Origin: Hemibagrus wyckioides
Taxonomy: Eukaryota > Chordata > Actinopteri > Siluriformes > Bagridae
Assembly (NCBI RefSeq): GCF_019097595.1
Contig: NC_080710.1
Location: 12,844,280 to 12,908,279 of the forward strand
Direction: 5' to 3'
Length of the DNA: 64,000 nt
The translations under genes and the position numbers were made by a program. Shown in pieces: positions 31,451 to 44,650 of this stretch (position 1 is its first letter; each line of letters opens with the position of its first letter). The notes under the pieces were generated by a model that was not told where the DNA came from, made no database searches, and was given only the letters and a program-made list of their open reading frames with translations.

Positions 31451-32562
31451 CCAACAAGCACAGGACAAAGCTTCCACTGACAGCATGAGGAAATGAAATG
31501 TTTGCTGTCAGGGGGAGGGGGGGGGGGGTTAAGACGACACACAGCCTGACTCTTACTGTGTGCGTACATGTGTGTTTGAGTATGTGAAGGGACGACTTCC
31601 TCTGCCTGCTGGAATGGGGGGGCAGGGATACAGGGAATAGATTGAGGACACAGGTGTCACAGAAAGAACATAAAAAACATACAGGAAGATCAATATAATA
31701 GTGACTTAATTTTTGTGTAGTGAGCTTAAACATTATGCAACCAAAAAGCTGAGATCAGTGGCATGGTATCTGTAAATTTGCCAAAAAAGCAGAGATGAAA
31801 TATTTAGTGATGTAACTGAATATACATACGTTATTCGCAATGAACAGATCATGTGTTTTAAACAGACTAATACAGGTACAAATAAGAGGTGCACTATTTG
31901 ATGCTTTTTTTGGAAAATGCTTCACAGAAAGGTACACAGGGCATCTGTTTGACACAAGTCCTATAAGCTGGAAGTAATAAATTTAATATATGAAGCTTGT
32001 GGGTCAAAGAAAGACCACATCCATTAAAATGAACATGAGTCTGCATGATGCATTAATAAATCTGTAGTATCTGCCTGGTCAGGTGCAGAGGTTTACATTA
32101 TGGTTCTAGTTCTATATTTTGAGAAATAAATGCAACTCAATTTGTTAAAATAACAAAAATAAGTGCACGAGTGGGATTTAGAAAAACAGTTGCAGGCATA
32201 TCTCTATTTGAGACCAATTATGAGGGTATATATTAAATTCTATATATAAAAAAACACGCCCACTGCAGGTTAAAATCCAGATAAAGATATGAATAGTTGG
32301 GGCACTGTACAAACACAGATATACATATACAGGTAGTGTTATTGTGCTACACCCCTAATTTACTCTTAAACTTAACACCCCCAGAGGCCAAACGCTAAAT
32401 GCTATTAATTTCAGATGACCGTGCTGCTGATCAGAGACACAGGGGATTTTGTCAGCCTTCTTGTAGTCACAGCACAGAGTGCAGAGGCCACATGTCGCTA
32501 TCATCTCATCTCCACACTAATCTTTCATTTCGGAGTCTGACACACTATATCAAACACCCTCT
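31451..32562. other. Intergenic DNA with a G run
   Basis: A G-rich run at 31511-31528 stands out. The rest is AT-rich and featureless. Confidence 0.5.
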
Positions 32563-32711
32563 GACACACACACACACACACACACAATCCCCTTCTCTTT
32601 CTCTTTCTCTCAACCTTTCAATTTGCATGGTTAGGGAGGATTTGTTGCAGGACGAATCAGGTGTCATCCCCTATTAAATGTTACAGTGGTGCACTATCAT
32701 AATCAGGATTC

Positions 32712-32758
<47 letters not shown>

Positions 32759-32848
32759 CGCAGGGGAATAGTACTTCTGAAAGAGAGGGATTTGTGTATC
32801 AAGGTCTGCACAGAACAAAGCTCAATGTTCAGTCAACACATACTGCAT

Positions 32849-32879
<31 letters not shown>

Positions 32880-33079
32880 TGTTGTAGTTAACATCACAGT
32901 GCCCATGATTCTCCCGTGTCTCTCAGTTGTGACTACTAATGTGTGCAGCCATTAGGCTAACACGGCTCTTTGAATCTGAGCCCCAGCTCTGATCACAGAG
33001 TTGCCTGATCTCTCTCTCTCACACACAAACACACACACTCTCACACACACACAAACTCCCACACACACACACACACACA
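32563..33079. repeat. Microsatellite cluster (AC, GA, AC, TC/AC)
   Basis: (AC)n at 32563-32586, (GA)n at 32716-32754, (AC)n at 32849-32875 and mixed TC/AC tracts at 33010-33079 fall within about 520 bp. Confidence 0.95.
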
Positions 33080-34125
33080 GCATCATTACCCAACCAGGCA
33101 CACAAACACAGCAAAGCTGCATTTAGATAAAAAGAGCTTTAACTACAGGTTAGCCATCCAGGACACTCTCCTCCATCTCCTGAATGCAGTGCGCTATGTG
33201 CATTTCCATACAGACAGTGAAAAATAGTGGTGCTTGCTCCCCAAGTGATCAGGGAGTCAAGTGATTGGCTCCTATATGAGTTCTGGATGTAGTAAAGTGG
33301 TTTGATCGATTTGTGGGAATATCTGTATCTTGATGAAGCACACCGGGGCATGCAGTGAAAGCAATTTAAAGTCTCATCAAGCACACTACTAAGGCGACCT
33401 GTTGTTTGTTAAATGAAAGTTAGAGAGAGACTGAGATAGATAAATAGACAGAGAGAGAGATAGAGGCTCTCTACCGTACATGCCTTTAACCATTTTTAAT
33501 TTTTAAAGCACGCTCCATCCTTGTTTCTCAGGGGTAGTCTTCAACCCTTGGAATATGTATCATTCTGCTTGTCTAACCTCTCCTTTCATCTCTCATGCTG
33601 AATAAACTCACACTAATGGCTTGGGGAGATCAACTTTTGGGCCCCAGTTTACTTTCTATCATCTAGCAACAACACCCACACACACACGTGCAGAGACACA
33701 CACCACTCGCTGCGACCCCCGCATACTCCACTGAGGGTCCCTCACACCCCAGAACCTGTCACTGGTCCTCTTCCCTTCCCATGAGTGGCACACACAATAG
33801 AGAAAGGGTCCCGACCGTGGGGTTCAGTCACCATTAACCCCCACCAGCTGTTCTAGCTGAGGCCATTGGCCCACTCAATACACCAACCACCAACCCCCTC
33901 GAACCCCCACCCAAGGGGGCCCTCTCGTTGCCTAATCTAGCCATTGTTGGCCAGGAATGCTGACAGAAAGAAAAGAGTTTTTTTTCTCCTCTGTCCATGC
34001 AAGTGTGTGTAGCCAAGTGTGAGAGCACAGAGAAGGCAAGGGCTAATTTCTATAGTTGCCCGTGAAGGAAGGGACTACCGCAGAGAATAGGCCTGCTTAG
34101 CTGCTTGACAATTTTTTTCTTTCCT

Positions 34126-34127
<2 letters not shown>
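33080..34127. other. Intergenic DNA, part possibly conserved
   Basis: The segment at about 33540-33670 and the C-rich part at about 33830-33960 are repeat-free, but no motif cluster is strong. No gene was found. Confidence 0.35.

Positions 34128-34157
<30 letters not shown>
34128..34157. repeat. Poly(T) run
   Basis: About 30 uninterrupted T residues lie here. It could be the tail of a minus-strand retroposed sequence, but no body was identified. Confidence 0.9.
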
Positions 34158-34161
<4 letters not shown>

Positions 34162-35040
34162 AATGGATGGCAATTGTTGGTTACGGATTCACCCCCCACT
34201 GTCCGTATCTCGTAATTCCTTTTTAGGGAAATTTGGAAATTGGATTATACTAAATGTATCAAAAGCGTTTTCTTTTTTAAAAAAGTGCTTTTCAATTTAT
34301 TGTGTTAAAAGGCTGTAACAAATGACCAAATCACCAAATGCCATGTTGGATGTTTCTCTGTTTTGTCACCACAATAATTTGTTAACGGTTACGAAGCATT
34401 TACTACATAAGCAAATTAGTAATGTGAATGAACTGCAGAAAGTTGTACAAGCAAACTATAGCATACTTTTTTTTAATAAAAGTAAAATCTACTTTTTTCC
34501 ACCTTTTATTATGAACATATTATGGTTCTGTTATTGAGTGTCAAATGAATGAGCATAAATAATGTCAAAACTACTCTAGATTCTCTTTTGTTGTGGCATT
34601 TTTGCCTTGTGAATATATTAACAATTAGTCCATTTCAATTAACATGAAAATAAAAATGGCATTTTCCAGGCCATTTACTCTTTGGGTAGTTAGGCAGCCA
34701 TTACACTCAGCGCAGACACAAGGTCCTGCTGGGTCTGAACATGTGCGCTCCTCAGCCTTTGCCACTCAACACCCCCAAGTACATATTTCTACATACTTGT
34801 TACAGGACTCACTACCATACAGTGACCCAGTAAAAATACGTGTTCATTTATTGTTAATAAAACCATTCTCTGGTATATCAGACAAGACAAACAAGCTTAT
34901 GACACAGCATGGTTATGGCAACACAAGCTCACTTATAGTATGACATGTGGTAAAGCAAATGGGGGGAAAAATAAATCAAATAGTCGATAAAGAAAAAGAG
35001 AATAGCTATTATAAAAGGCAATGGGATGAGTCTGTATCAT
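34158..35040. other. AT-rich intergenic DNA
   Basis: No gene, repeat family or motif cluster was recognised. Confidence 0.5.
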
Positions 35041-35760
35041 TTCTATGAGGAAAGGAGGGGGTGTTACTGTTGTGACAGGCTTCACGAGCGTGATGGTCGA
35101 ATCTGCCCCAGCTGATTATCTGTCGCCGCTTACACGGTTTGTGCTAATGAGCTTGCCAGCTCCCATGGGCAGTCTTCCCCTTTTGCACTGCTAAAGATCA
35201 CTTTCACTTCTTTTGCACAACTAATTCAGGCCCACAAAAAGTGGGAGCTTCACCGGCGCTGCCCCCTTTTACTGCTCCTTTTGTGGGGCCTTTGCAGGCA
35301 CGGCCGACAGAGCGAGGACCCAAACGCTGCCTGCTCTTCATGCCCACTCTATTGCCTGCCATTACCATACATATCCATATGAAAAGTCAGTCAAGTCCCG
35401 AACAGCTGTCTGGCCAAAAAAAGCCAGGTCCTGCTCACACCCCCTCCACCCCATCCACCCACTCCCATCCACAGGCCTCACAGTAGATCTCTTTGGCCCT
35501 CGGTGGGCAATAATAAACCAAAACCATTTAAACAGTCTTTCAGACAACAAGGGAGGGAGAGTTATGAGGCTAAAATTCAGCGTTTCACGAGCCATGGAGT
35601 GGCCACATTGGCCAGTGTCTGTCTCTGCTCTGCCCTCCCAGAAGTCAAGAGGAGAGAGAGGGAGGGACAGTGCAATTGGCCACACAATGCTAAATCCCCC
35701 TGCTCTTCAGAGAGAGAGAGCTTCATGAATAGCAATTGTATTACATTAATCCCTTGTTTT
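35041..35760. promoter_or_regulatory. Candidate conserved non-coding block
   Basis: This is a 700-bp stretch of balanced, mostly repeat-free sequence ('gctgattatctgtcgccgct' near 35110). Overlapping open frames on both strands are expected from the composition and show no domain. Confidence 0.3.
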
Positions 35761-37440
35761 TGAGACTCTCCAAAATTCAAGGAAGTGATTCATATGTTGA
35801 GATTAAAGGTCCAAAAATTTCCTAAATTTTTGACCAAAAAGGTGCTCTGACAAACGGCTTTGAATGACCAAATATTTTTTTTATCTGCTTTGATGTTAAC
35901 TAAGTTCAACTGTAAAACTAAATGAAAGATGATGTTTTCCCAAAGTTATGTTAGACTTCAAAAATGCATTCATTCTATCAGAAATGTCACAAAGACCAAC
36001 AGCTCTGAGCAGTAATCAGATAAATCAGATCTTTTCATTTAGGCATTAAATGATAAAGTCTAGATGGGCCCCCAAAAGTATAGGGCAGCAAAACATAGTG
36101 TGGGGTTAAGTATGTGTCCCAGGTCACATGAGAAGTCTTTTAGTTTGGCGAATTTGAACAACTCTGTAAAGGCCTTTCAAAGTTGATGATGAGGTGAGTT
36201 CTTCCTCTGAGGAGCTTCCAAAGATCCTGATTTCCACTGTCTTACCTCAGTTATAAAACCACAGTTTTACAACTGATATTCACAGATTATTGATATTGTC
36301 TAATTACTTAGACATTTCTCAATTTTTTATAAGCAGTGATAAGATGAAGATATATATGGACTGAACAACAGAATGTATGATTGGTATTTTTATAGTTCAT
36401 AATAGAATTTATAAAATTGAACTGGAAATAAATTTAGAAAGTTCAGAACCTTGCAGAATGATGGTTTTAGTCCAAATAATAACAAAAAATGACTTTTATT
36501 TTAAAATTATGAAACTGCAACAAATAGTGGTTATCTATCTCTTATCACTGATTTTAGATCTCTGCAATAAGATCGAAAAAAAAAAAACATTAGTGATATC
36601 GCTTGCACACTAACAATGCCTTTTGGTTTTATTATGGTAAAATATGTTGTATGGTTAATAATGATGTAATAATATATTTATGCTAACTTATTTTTGTTTG
36701 TTCAGCATACATAACATTTCTTACAGTTTGACTACAAGCCCATTAAATCAATATCAATTCTTTAAAATGCTTTATATTTAAGTTGCTCAGCTGTTTTTAT
36801 TTGCCCTTGTTCAAGATTATTCACTTCCTTTAAGAATCTTCTTACATTTGAAAGAGAACAAAAAGTTGAAGGGGGAATTGAGGCTTGTGGGCTGATTCAA
36901 TGAATAAGAAAAGAGGGGACGTCTGTCATAGGCTGGGATTGTGAGAGTGAGGATATTGGTGTGTGTGTGTATGTGCTGTGGGGTTGGGGTTTGGGTTAGT
37001 CCATAAATCCTACACTGTCCCACACACACACTAACCATGAAACAAATGACCCCTGAGTCATCCCACACACGGCCCTGCACCTTCTCTTTCTGAAACTGCG
37101 CTTTATTAAGAGCAGGGTTGAATTTATAACCATTATGGTTGTTTAGGGATGCTGTTGTTATACCTCAGCAGCAATGCAAGCAGATACTTATTTATCTGCT
37201 CTGGGTAATGCTTTTAGATTTATATATTAGCACTGATCCAGATTCTACAGTCAGCTCAGTGCAGTCTGAAGTGTTGCAATCTCACTGGTCCTGTTTACTC
37301 ACCAGCAACCAGCAGAAGCGTCCAAACACACAGCCACAGAGCACCTCCAGTGCTTATCTATTCCCGCCCTCTCAACCAGAGTAGCATTCATTCAACAACC
37401 CTGTTTGTTGTCCTGCATAGTTGTGCAATTCATTAAAATG

Positions 37441-37448
<8 letters not shown>
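35761..37448. other. AT-rich intergenic DNA
   Basis: A short GT tract lies at about 36958-36971 and the rest is featureless. Confidence 0.5.

Positions 37449-37482
<34 letters not shown>
37449..37482. repeat. (GA)n microsatellite
   Basis: Uninterrupted AG dinucleotides. Confidence 0.95.
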
Positions 37483-37485
<3 letters not shown>

Positions 37486-38102
37486 AGCTAGGGGGCTTGA
37501 AGAAGTGGGTGGGATCATGATGACTTCTTGAACACATCTCTCCCTTTGGCTGCAATTAAACAAAGTACTGTGGTGATTAGTTCAGTGTAGGGAGAAGAGA
37601 AAGAGACACCCTTGAATCCAAATGGGGGGACCTGACTGGCCTTTCTGGGAACGACAATGAGCTGAGTTTATTGCCGAAACCAGCTTACGCTCCTGCATTA
37701 AAAACCATGGGAACTCCAGTCAGGTGGAAACTACTCCTTCATTTTCCCTGACGCTTTCTCTCTTTTTCTCTCCACACTCCCTCTCTGCTCCCTCTGTGAC
37801 CAGAGAGGTTCTCAAGGGGCACAAGGGTGGCTAAAGCCACAAAATTTCCCCTCCTCCTTCGAAGCGAGATGTTTAAATTAATCTCACTCCGTTTTCCTCT
37901 TGCTCTCCCTTCCTCTCATTCTCTCATTCTCTCATTCCGCTTGGATTGTGTCGTTTTCTATTATCCACGTGCAGTTAGTTAATGATGAACTTTGTTGCAG
38001 TTTCTTCAACTGTCCTCAGTGCTTCTGTCTTTCTTGCCTGCCCCCTCCTCCTACACTGCCATGCAAAAAACTTGTTTAAGTGGAGTACTGTTCTCTGGAG
38101 CA
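37483..38102. other. Intergenic DNA, part compact
   Basis: The segment at about 37600-37740 is repeat-free and balanced. No gene is supported. Confidence 0.35.
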
Positions 38103-38142
38103 CCTCTCTCTCTCTCTCTCTCTCTTTAACTCTCTCTCTTTC

Positions 38143-38175
<33 letters not shown>

Positions 38176-38180
38176 TTTCC
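38103..38180. repeat. (CT)n-rich microsatellite
   Basis: CT dinucleotides with a few interruptions. They create serine/leucine-rich open frames that are not genes. Confidence 0.95.
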
Positions 38181-38219
38181 TTTTCTGTCTCACACACTCC
38201 CTCTCTTTTCAGGTCTTTG

Positions 38220-38760
38220 GGGAAGTGGGGAAGCTTTCACTGGGGGTCTCTTGTGTGTGCGTGCACATAATGAAAACAATTTTACGCTGTGAAGGCAAGC
38301 AGCGACCAATTACAGTTCTGACAGCCACCTGCACTATCAACCCCCCTTTTGCAACCCCCCTTCTTCACCCCACCAGCCAATCCCCCTCCCTCTTGCCCTC
38401 TGCCTCATGTATATTTAATAAGGTGCCAATGTTATGAATGGTTGGGCCAGGTGAAGGAGGGGTGAGAGTAATAAGGCTCCCAGCTGGAGGTGATGTAGTG
38501 TGCCCCAGTCTCTCTGCGCCAGTCTTTACAGCAGCCGCTCTGGGACAGCTGACCCCAGTAAGGGAAAGGGAAGAGGGGCTCACGGCTGACCCGCCAATCC
38601 CCCCTCCCCTCTCCCCAGCCACCACTTCAAATCTCTTGTTGACCAATTTTACACATGCTGTCCAGCCCAAAGGCATGGATGTCAAATCTGACAGAACCCC
38701 CCACAACTTTAATTTAATAAGTAGTGTACACGGTGGGAATTAAATGGGCATTACACCTCA
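38220..38760. promoter_or_regulatory. Candidate conserved non-coding block
   Basis: This is repeat-free sequence including 'tatatttaataaggtgccaa' and 'aattttacacatgctgtcca'. It has homeodomain/MEF2-like AT cores embedded in GC-balanced DNA. Confidence 0.3.
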
Positions 38761-39322
38761 CTCTCTGTCTCGCTCAACAATCCAAGCACATGCACGGCTT
38801 CTCATTCACAAACTTTAATGAGGTTTAGTCGGTCAATAACATTTCATCATGACATTCATCATGACTGTCATAAGTAGTTGGTTCATGAATTTGTTCTGGA
38901 ATTGAAGCAATGTGAAGGCATCCTAGATTTTTTGTTTTTTAGAATTAAATGGTAATATGGTAAAAACCTAATCAAATACTAGCTGAAATTTTTCTATTTT
39001 AATTCAAAATATACCGATACATAATATGTATCAATATATTTAGCACGGATGTGGTTTCACTCACAGCCTTGCTAAAACTCTGTTGCTGTTTGTAAAAACA
39101 CAATTACAATTTTTACAAAGGTACAAATGTAATAAATAGTAAGAAATTACTTAAACTGAATTGTTAATATGACATAATTTACTGCAGTATTAATAGCATA
39201 TTGTCACATCACCCAACACTAGGTATGATCATACTAAGAACACAAGCGAGAAAAAATGTCAAGAAAAAACAAGACTGGTAATTAGAATATATAGTTTTAA
39301 ACCAGTATTTTCTTTTACATTG
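38761..39322. other. AT-rich intergenic DNA
   Basis: No gene or repeat family was recognised. Confidence 0.5.
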
Positions 39323-40110
39323 TTGTTCTTTCGGGTGCTCCCCATTCAGGGTCACCACAGCGAATCATCTGGTCCGCATATTAGATTAGATTAGATTAGA
39401 TTCAACTTTATTGTCACTGCACATGTAGGTACAAAGCAACGAAATACAGTTAGTATCTAACCAGAAGTGCATTTTCACAGTGCAAATAATTTGCATATAT
39501 AAACAATATATAAAAAAATATAAATAATTTGCATATATAAACAGTATATAACAGTATACAGAGGGAGGTAAATACAATGAGTGCAAATGAGCAAATGATT
39601 ATAGGTGGTGCAATAAAGAAGGTATTGTATACCATGATAATAATTAAATATGTAAACAGTATTCAGAGAAGGAGTTATGTACAATGAGTGCAATGATTTA
39701 GATGTATGCAATGAGGAAGATATTGTATACCATAATAAATAATTTGCATATGTAAACTGTACACATATGTGAACTATACACAGAAAGGGTTATATACAGA
39801 AAAGGTTATATACACTGATAATAATGTGTTCAATCAATTTGTGTGTGATCGGGTAGCGGCAGAGTTCAGCAAAGAAACAGCTGTGGGGAAGAAGCTGTTC
39901 CTGAACCTGCTTATCTTGGTCCGGAGGCTCCTGGTACAGGTTTCATACTGGATGCCCTACCTGATGCAACCCTCCTAATTTTATCCAGTCTTGGGCCCAG
40001 CACTGAGAGTTAATTCCTCAGTGGCTGGTTTAGTTCCCTGCCCAGGAATCAAAACCAGGCTGTGGCAATGAGAGCGCAGGATCCTGCCGCTGGTCCACAA
40101 GGGGACATTT
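39323..40110 (-). mobile_element. SINE split by a nested LINE-like insertion
   Basis: The right part (39949-40110) is, on the minus strand, the head of the SINE family seen intact at 28447 ('gaccagcggcaggatcctgc'). The left part (39323-39380) is its 3' end ('gtggtgaccctgaatgggga'). Between them, about 39381-39948, sits a different element that starts with a TTAGA repeat and 'ttcaactttattgtcactgc' and ends 'aagctgttcctgaacctgct'. A promoter-like unit of about 120 bp with TTTGCATAT and TATTGTATACCAT repeats inside it. Confidence 0.7.
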
Positions 40111-40144
40111 TCTTTTGGTCAGTATTTTCAATTGCAAAATAAAA

Positions 40145-40430
40145 ATTTATTCATTTATGTTCATTAAGCACTCATTCTCTTCAGGGTCATGGTGGATCCA
40201 GAGCATCTCATACAAACTGGGTGTATAAGGTTGGAATATACCATGAAAGGGACGGGGCAATTTTCAGTAGCTTATCCACCTCCATGGTTTTGGGAGATGG
40301 AAAGAAACTCGAGAACCTGGAGAAACCCCACGGGACATAGGCAGAACAGACAAAACTCCACACAGACAGTAATCCAAGCTCAGGATCAATCTGTGGACCC
40401 TAGAGGGATGAGGTGGGAACACTACCTGCT
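40145..40430 (-). mobile_element. tRNA-derived SINE, minus orientation
   Basis: This is the same family as 12032-12262: 'ttcagggtcatggtggatcc' 3' end, 'ccacctccatggttttggga' core, and 'cacacagacagtaatccaag' before the B-box region. Confidence 0.75.
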
Positions 40431-40533
40431 GCAAACTTCCATTATATTAATAGAATTAGAATAAAATCCAATACCGCAATTAAGTCCAATACATGGACCG
40501 TATGCTTAATCACAGTGTGTATTCATGCACATG

Positions 40534-40572
<39 letters not shown>

Positions 40573-41160
40573 ACTCACTCTGTTTCTCTCTCCCAGGAGA
40601 TTTGTTGGAAAATTTGTTTGTTGAAAAATGTGCTTGACAAAGTTGGGATTATGCAATGTTTTTTTCCTACCATCAATCCAATGAAGCTGTGACAACTACA
40701 TTCAGCCTCCCAACATGAGCAATACTGTAACAGATGAGCAGATGAAGGTTAAACGAATCCTGTGAGTAAAAACAGCACGTCTCAGCAACAAAGATGTGCT
40801 CGGCATCAAGCCAAAGAGAGCGCAGAACAAGCAGGAGACAAATACCAGTGTATTAATGTCCCCCTAATCTCACTCATGCTGAAGACTGTTGTCGACATTA
40901 TGCTTTGCAACACAGAGAGACAAATGATCCCTGTTTGTACAAGAGTTCTGATAAAGGATGTGTGTGAAAGACAACGTGCTCCCAATTTTTTTCGGATTTA
41001 AGTAACTTCATAGTTTAATGCAATTCGAATCAAATGATATTTAAGCATTAACTGGCATTGGGGGGAAAGGTGGCATGTGTTGATGTGGATGGCAGAGAAG
41101 ATAAATGTTTTATTTTATCTCACTAGAGTGTAGATGAAAAATACAGTGTATAGTGCATTG
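40431..41160. other. Intergenic DNA with TC repeat
   Basis: (TC)n at 40536-40568 followed by CACT units. No gene is supported. Confidence 0.5.
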
Positions 41161-41480
41161 AGGAGACCTGCGCAGACTAACGCAGTGGCTGTGAGATTGA
41201 AGACGGCACAGTGTAGACACAGTGCTAGCTGAAGCCAGCTGGCCTGGATTGATGACGATGATGCTCAGCCTCTGCCGGCTTGATCTGTGGAGTCTTAATT
41301 TATCTCCGCAAGCCGGTTCATCCGTTATAGAAATGACAGTGCCTGCTTATCGATCTTACCCTGAAAGATCAATCAGCTTTTGCCCTGACGCAGACAAAAA
41401 ATTTCAGTTTGACACCCAAAGCTCAGACCCCTGCCCTGACACATGCACACACACATCCTGCCTGACCACAAGTTTAAAAT
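41161..41480. promoter_or_regulatory. Candidate conserved non-coding block
   Basis: This is balanced, repeat-free sequence with GTCTTAATTTATC, a GAAAGATCAATCAG (TCF-like/Pbx-Meis-like) core at about 41362-41373 and several CpGs. No family match in any frame. Confidence 0.3.
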
Positions 41481-41877
41481 AGGCTAATTTTAACCTGACT
41501 CACTGTCTTGTCCTTCTCTAGTACAATACACGCATCATCTAAGCTAATTTCGCTAGCACCTAAAAGTGACAGTAAATCAGTATGTATCTGAATTTATTTG
41601 TATCAGGATGAAAACAAATCCATTGTAATCTTTAATGTAAACAAAACAATGTGAACTGTATGGGTATTTGTTGTTGGGTTTTCTGTGTAAGGGAATTGTT
41701 TCATGCATTGCCAATTAAATACTTGTTAATAAGCCCATATTTTGTTCAGGTTTGTCTTAATGTAATGCACTTTTATAGATATTTATAGCAAAAAAACATT
41801 CATTGACTATAATGTGCTTTGAAATTTAGAGACGTAACATTTTGTTTCTTTATGTCAAATTGAGGTTTACAGTTAAA

Positions 41878-42160
41878 ATATTCATTCCTTCCTTTATCTT
41901 TTTCCTGTGCTTTCCAGCTTGAACACTTTGCGTGAGGTTGAAATACACCAGGAATAGGACTTCAGTCTATCGCAGGACACAATAAACACTCATTCACTCC
42001 TCGGGGCAATTTAGGATCACAGATCCACCTACCAGCACATGTTTGGGACGTTGGAGGAAACCAAAGAACGTGGAGGAAAGCCACTTTGAGGAGATCAAAT
42101 AGGAGAATATGTCAATCTCCACACAGACAGTGACCCAAGCTCAGGATTGAACATTACACA
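41878..42160 (-). mobile_element. tRNA-derived SINE, minus orientation
   Basis: This is another copy of the 12032/40145 family ('ggcaatttaggatcacagat', 'cagcacatgtttgggacgtt', 'cacacagacagtgacccaag'). Confidence 0.75.
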
Positions 42161-42377
42161 AAGCTTCAAACATAGACCATGATCGTTTTTACTGCTTCAA
42201 GCCTTGTTTTTGTCTATTCAATTTATCAATTAATTTCTTAAGCAATGGCTTGCATCTTAAATGGAGAGTTTCATTAAGCTTAACATGTAACCATCAATGA
42301 AAAAAATTAATGAATAAAACTATATAATGTTAATAGGGCTACTCCAATGTTATTGGGATCATAAATATATTGTGTGC

Positions 42378-42450
42378 ATATGGTGCTTAGTGATGGACTG
42401 GCATCCAGTCCAGAGTGTATTTCTACCAAACATCCAGTTTTCATGGAACA
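42378..42450 (+). mobile_element. Partial SINE, plus orientation
   Basis: 'gatggactggcatccagtcc' and 'agagtgtatttctacc' match the middle-to-3' part of the same SINE family in the other orientation. Confidence 0.5.
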
Positions 42451-43490
42451 AGTGACCCTGATCAGCAAAAACAGAAAAACAAAAAAAGTGTTTATAGCTC
42501 ACAGTGTTAAATTCCATGATCTTTTGGGGCTCACTAACATTTGAAATTATTCACAGGACAGAAATGTCTTTTTCAAGTCCTGCATTTATGGTGAATAAAG
42601 TTCATATATACCTCTGCATATGCTTTCTGGTCTGAGAGGAAGCTTAAAGAAAGTAGTTTAGCAAACAAAGTGTTACTGCACACTTCAGACTTTGTGTGTT
42701 TCAAGTACAAAATTAAAATGTATATACAAGAAGTCAATATTGTCATAGCGATTGAAAAGAAATGAATCATGTAGGACCACATAGAATGATACATGCATGT
42801 TAAATTTAAGATAAACTCAAGTTTTTAAAAATATCATAAGCTTTTCCAAATGTTTCATAAAAGTATATTTAAGATTATTTAAGATTTTAAGTACATTTAG
42901 GATTATTTTTAATCTTGTTTTTGATTTTAAAAGCTCTTTCAATGGCCTTAACTGCATTCAGATTCAGTGATTTATTTTATTCAATTGATTTATTTATATT
43001 ACATTATCATGTAGTTTATTATCACTTATTAAATCTGAAAGGCAAAATGAATGCAACAACCATTATACATTTTTTTTAAAAAGGTTTTTGTCAGAAATAT
43101 AATTTCAAAAACATCACGGACACATAAGCAGAAACAAAGAGACTGTGCATGTGCAGTGGCTACATTTGCACAGTGCAACACTACAAGCACACACTACATT
43201 GTACCATTGTGCTGAAATATCACTTTTAATGGTGAGCTAATATACGTGTTTTCACATACCTGACACAATATTTTACTAGTTGAAGCTTTAATTGGTCCCT
43301 GCCATGAAAAAGCAGCATTAGATAAGAGGTCAGTCAAAAGCAGGGCATGACTTTGAGCCTCCATTTGCTTTGACAGTCTTAGGCACAAAGAGCTTTCAAA
43401 TTCAAACATCATAGCAAACAAATGACTCTTTGTCCTCCGTCGGTTACATAAAGAAATAATTGGAATCAGAAAGTTCATTTACAAAGAACT
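42451..43490. other. AT-rich intergenic DNA
   Basis: No gene or repeat family was recognised. Confidence 0.5.
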
Positions 43491-44050
43491 AGCCATCGCA
43501 ATCACCACATAATGTACTGGCGTGGAGCGAGAAAAAAAGCCATAATTGGTTTGGTAAAGATCGCTTTCCATTACACCATAAAGCACTACACAATAGAAAA
43601 GGTCGCCAATTAAGCAATCATGAATACCAAGTACTGTGGCTGATGAAAATAGGCCAGTGGTTTAAATAGATTTGCAAGCAATTTACCTTTTCACAATGTT
43701 GGCAATCTGATGCAATTTGCTTGCAATTTTGTCGGCTTTCAGTAGCACTCCAAGCTGACACTGCATGGACCGAATGGCCGAGCGACACGTTCAGAGAAAA
43801 TGTAAAACTATATTGGCCGCATCTAGGTACCAGGCCACCGCTTCATCAGGAAAATTACAACAATTAACATAAGTGCTCAGGAATCAACACTTTAAATGTC
43901 AGCGGCGGAGGCAGTGGCGGAGGCAGTGGCGGAGGTTTGGAGCCTGAGACGTGCGAAAGTGCAACACGTCCTCTCCGATGGACTCTCTGAGAGAAACATG
44001 AGGCAATCAGCCATCATGCCGCAGCTCTGATGGCCCTGCAATTGCTGTGA
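43491..44050. promoter_or_regulatory. Strong candidate conserved non-coding block
   Basis: This is compact sequence with CATAATTGG, CCAATTAAG (43606-43614), CAATTTGC/GCAATTT and ACAATTAAC homeodomain cores. It ends in a perfect 12-bp tandem repeat (GGCGGAGGCAGT, 2.7 copies, 43904-43935). A 44-codon open frame runs from 43896 to 44030 (MSAAEAVAEAVAEV...) through that repeat, with a weak start context; I do not recognise it. Confidence 0.35.
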
Positions 44051-44469
44051 CATTCTCCTTGTTGCCTGTCAGTCTTCACCACTGTTTTTTTTTCCCCTCA
44101 TCTTCTACTCAACACTCCACCCACAAGCACCATCACTGCCAAAGCTATTACTTCTATGTGTGCTGCAGTTTTTCAAATTTGGGTAACTTTGTGTACTTTA
44201 TTTCAGCTTTTGTAGCCAAATCCATTTGACTGGATATAGACTCGAAAACGTTTGGAAATTGTATTCAAACTTTTGATTGATATTTTAATAATAATTTATA
44301 ATTAATTTATAGAAAGGAGAAATGTGGCTCATCAGCATAGCATTTTATTTAAAACATCATACACAATGTTGCAGTTAAGTGAGGAAGATCATGTATATTG
44401 TAGTCAGATGTTTGGCTGCTTAGATAGAAAAGTCTTTTGGAAAAAAAGAAAAGTGTTTTATTCAGGTGA

Positions 44470-44650
44470 GGTGGGATTTTATCCTGGATGGCCCACCAGT
44501 CCATTACATACAGCCACTTCCCTGCATGTTTCTAGAAAGAAACCAGAGAACCTAGAGGAATCTCATACAGATGCAGGGAGAACATGTGATATTCCAAACA
44601 GACAGTAACCCAAATTCAGGATTGAATCAGGGACCCTAGAGGTATGACGA
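44470..44650 (-). mobile_element. Partial tRNA-derived SINE, minus orientation
   Basis: The family segments 'gtttctagaaagaaaccaga', 'gcagggagaacatgtgat' and 'cagacagtaacccaaattca' are followed by a degenerate B box ('ggattgaatcagggaccct'). Confidence 0.65.

Noticed and set aside
37982..38437. 151-codon plus-strand open frame
   Set aside because: Its core is Ser/Leu from a (CT)n tract, with no domain and no splice-site support.
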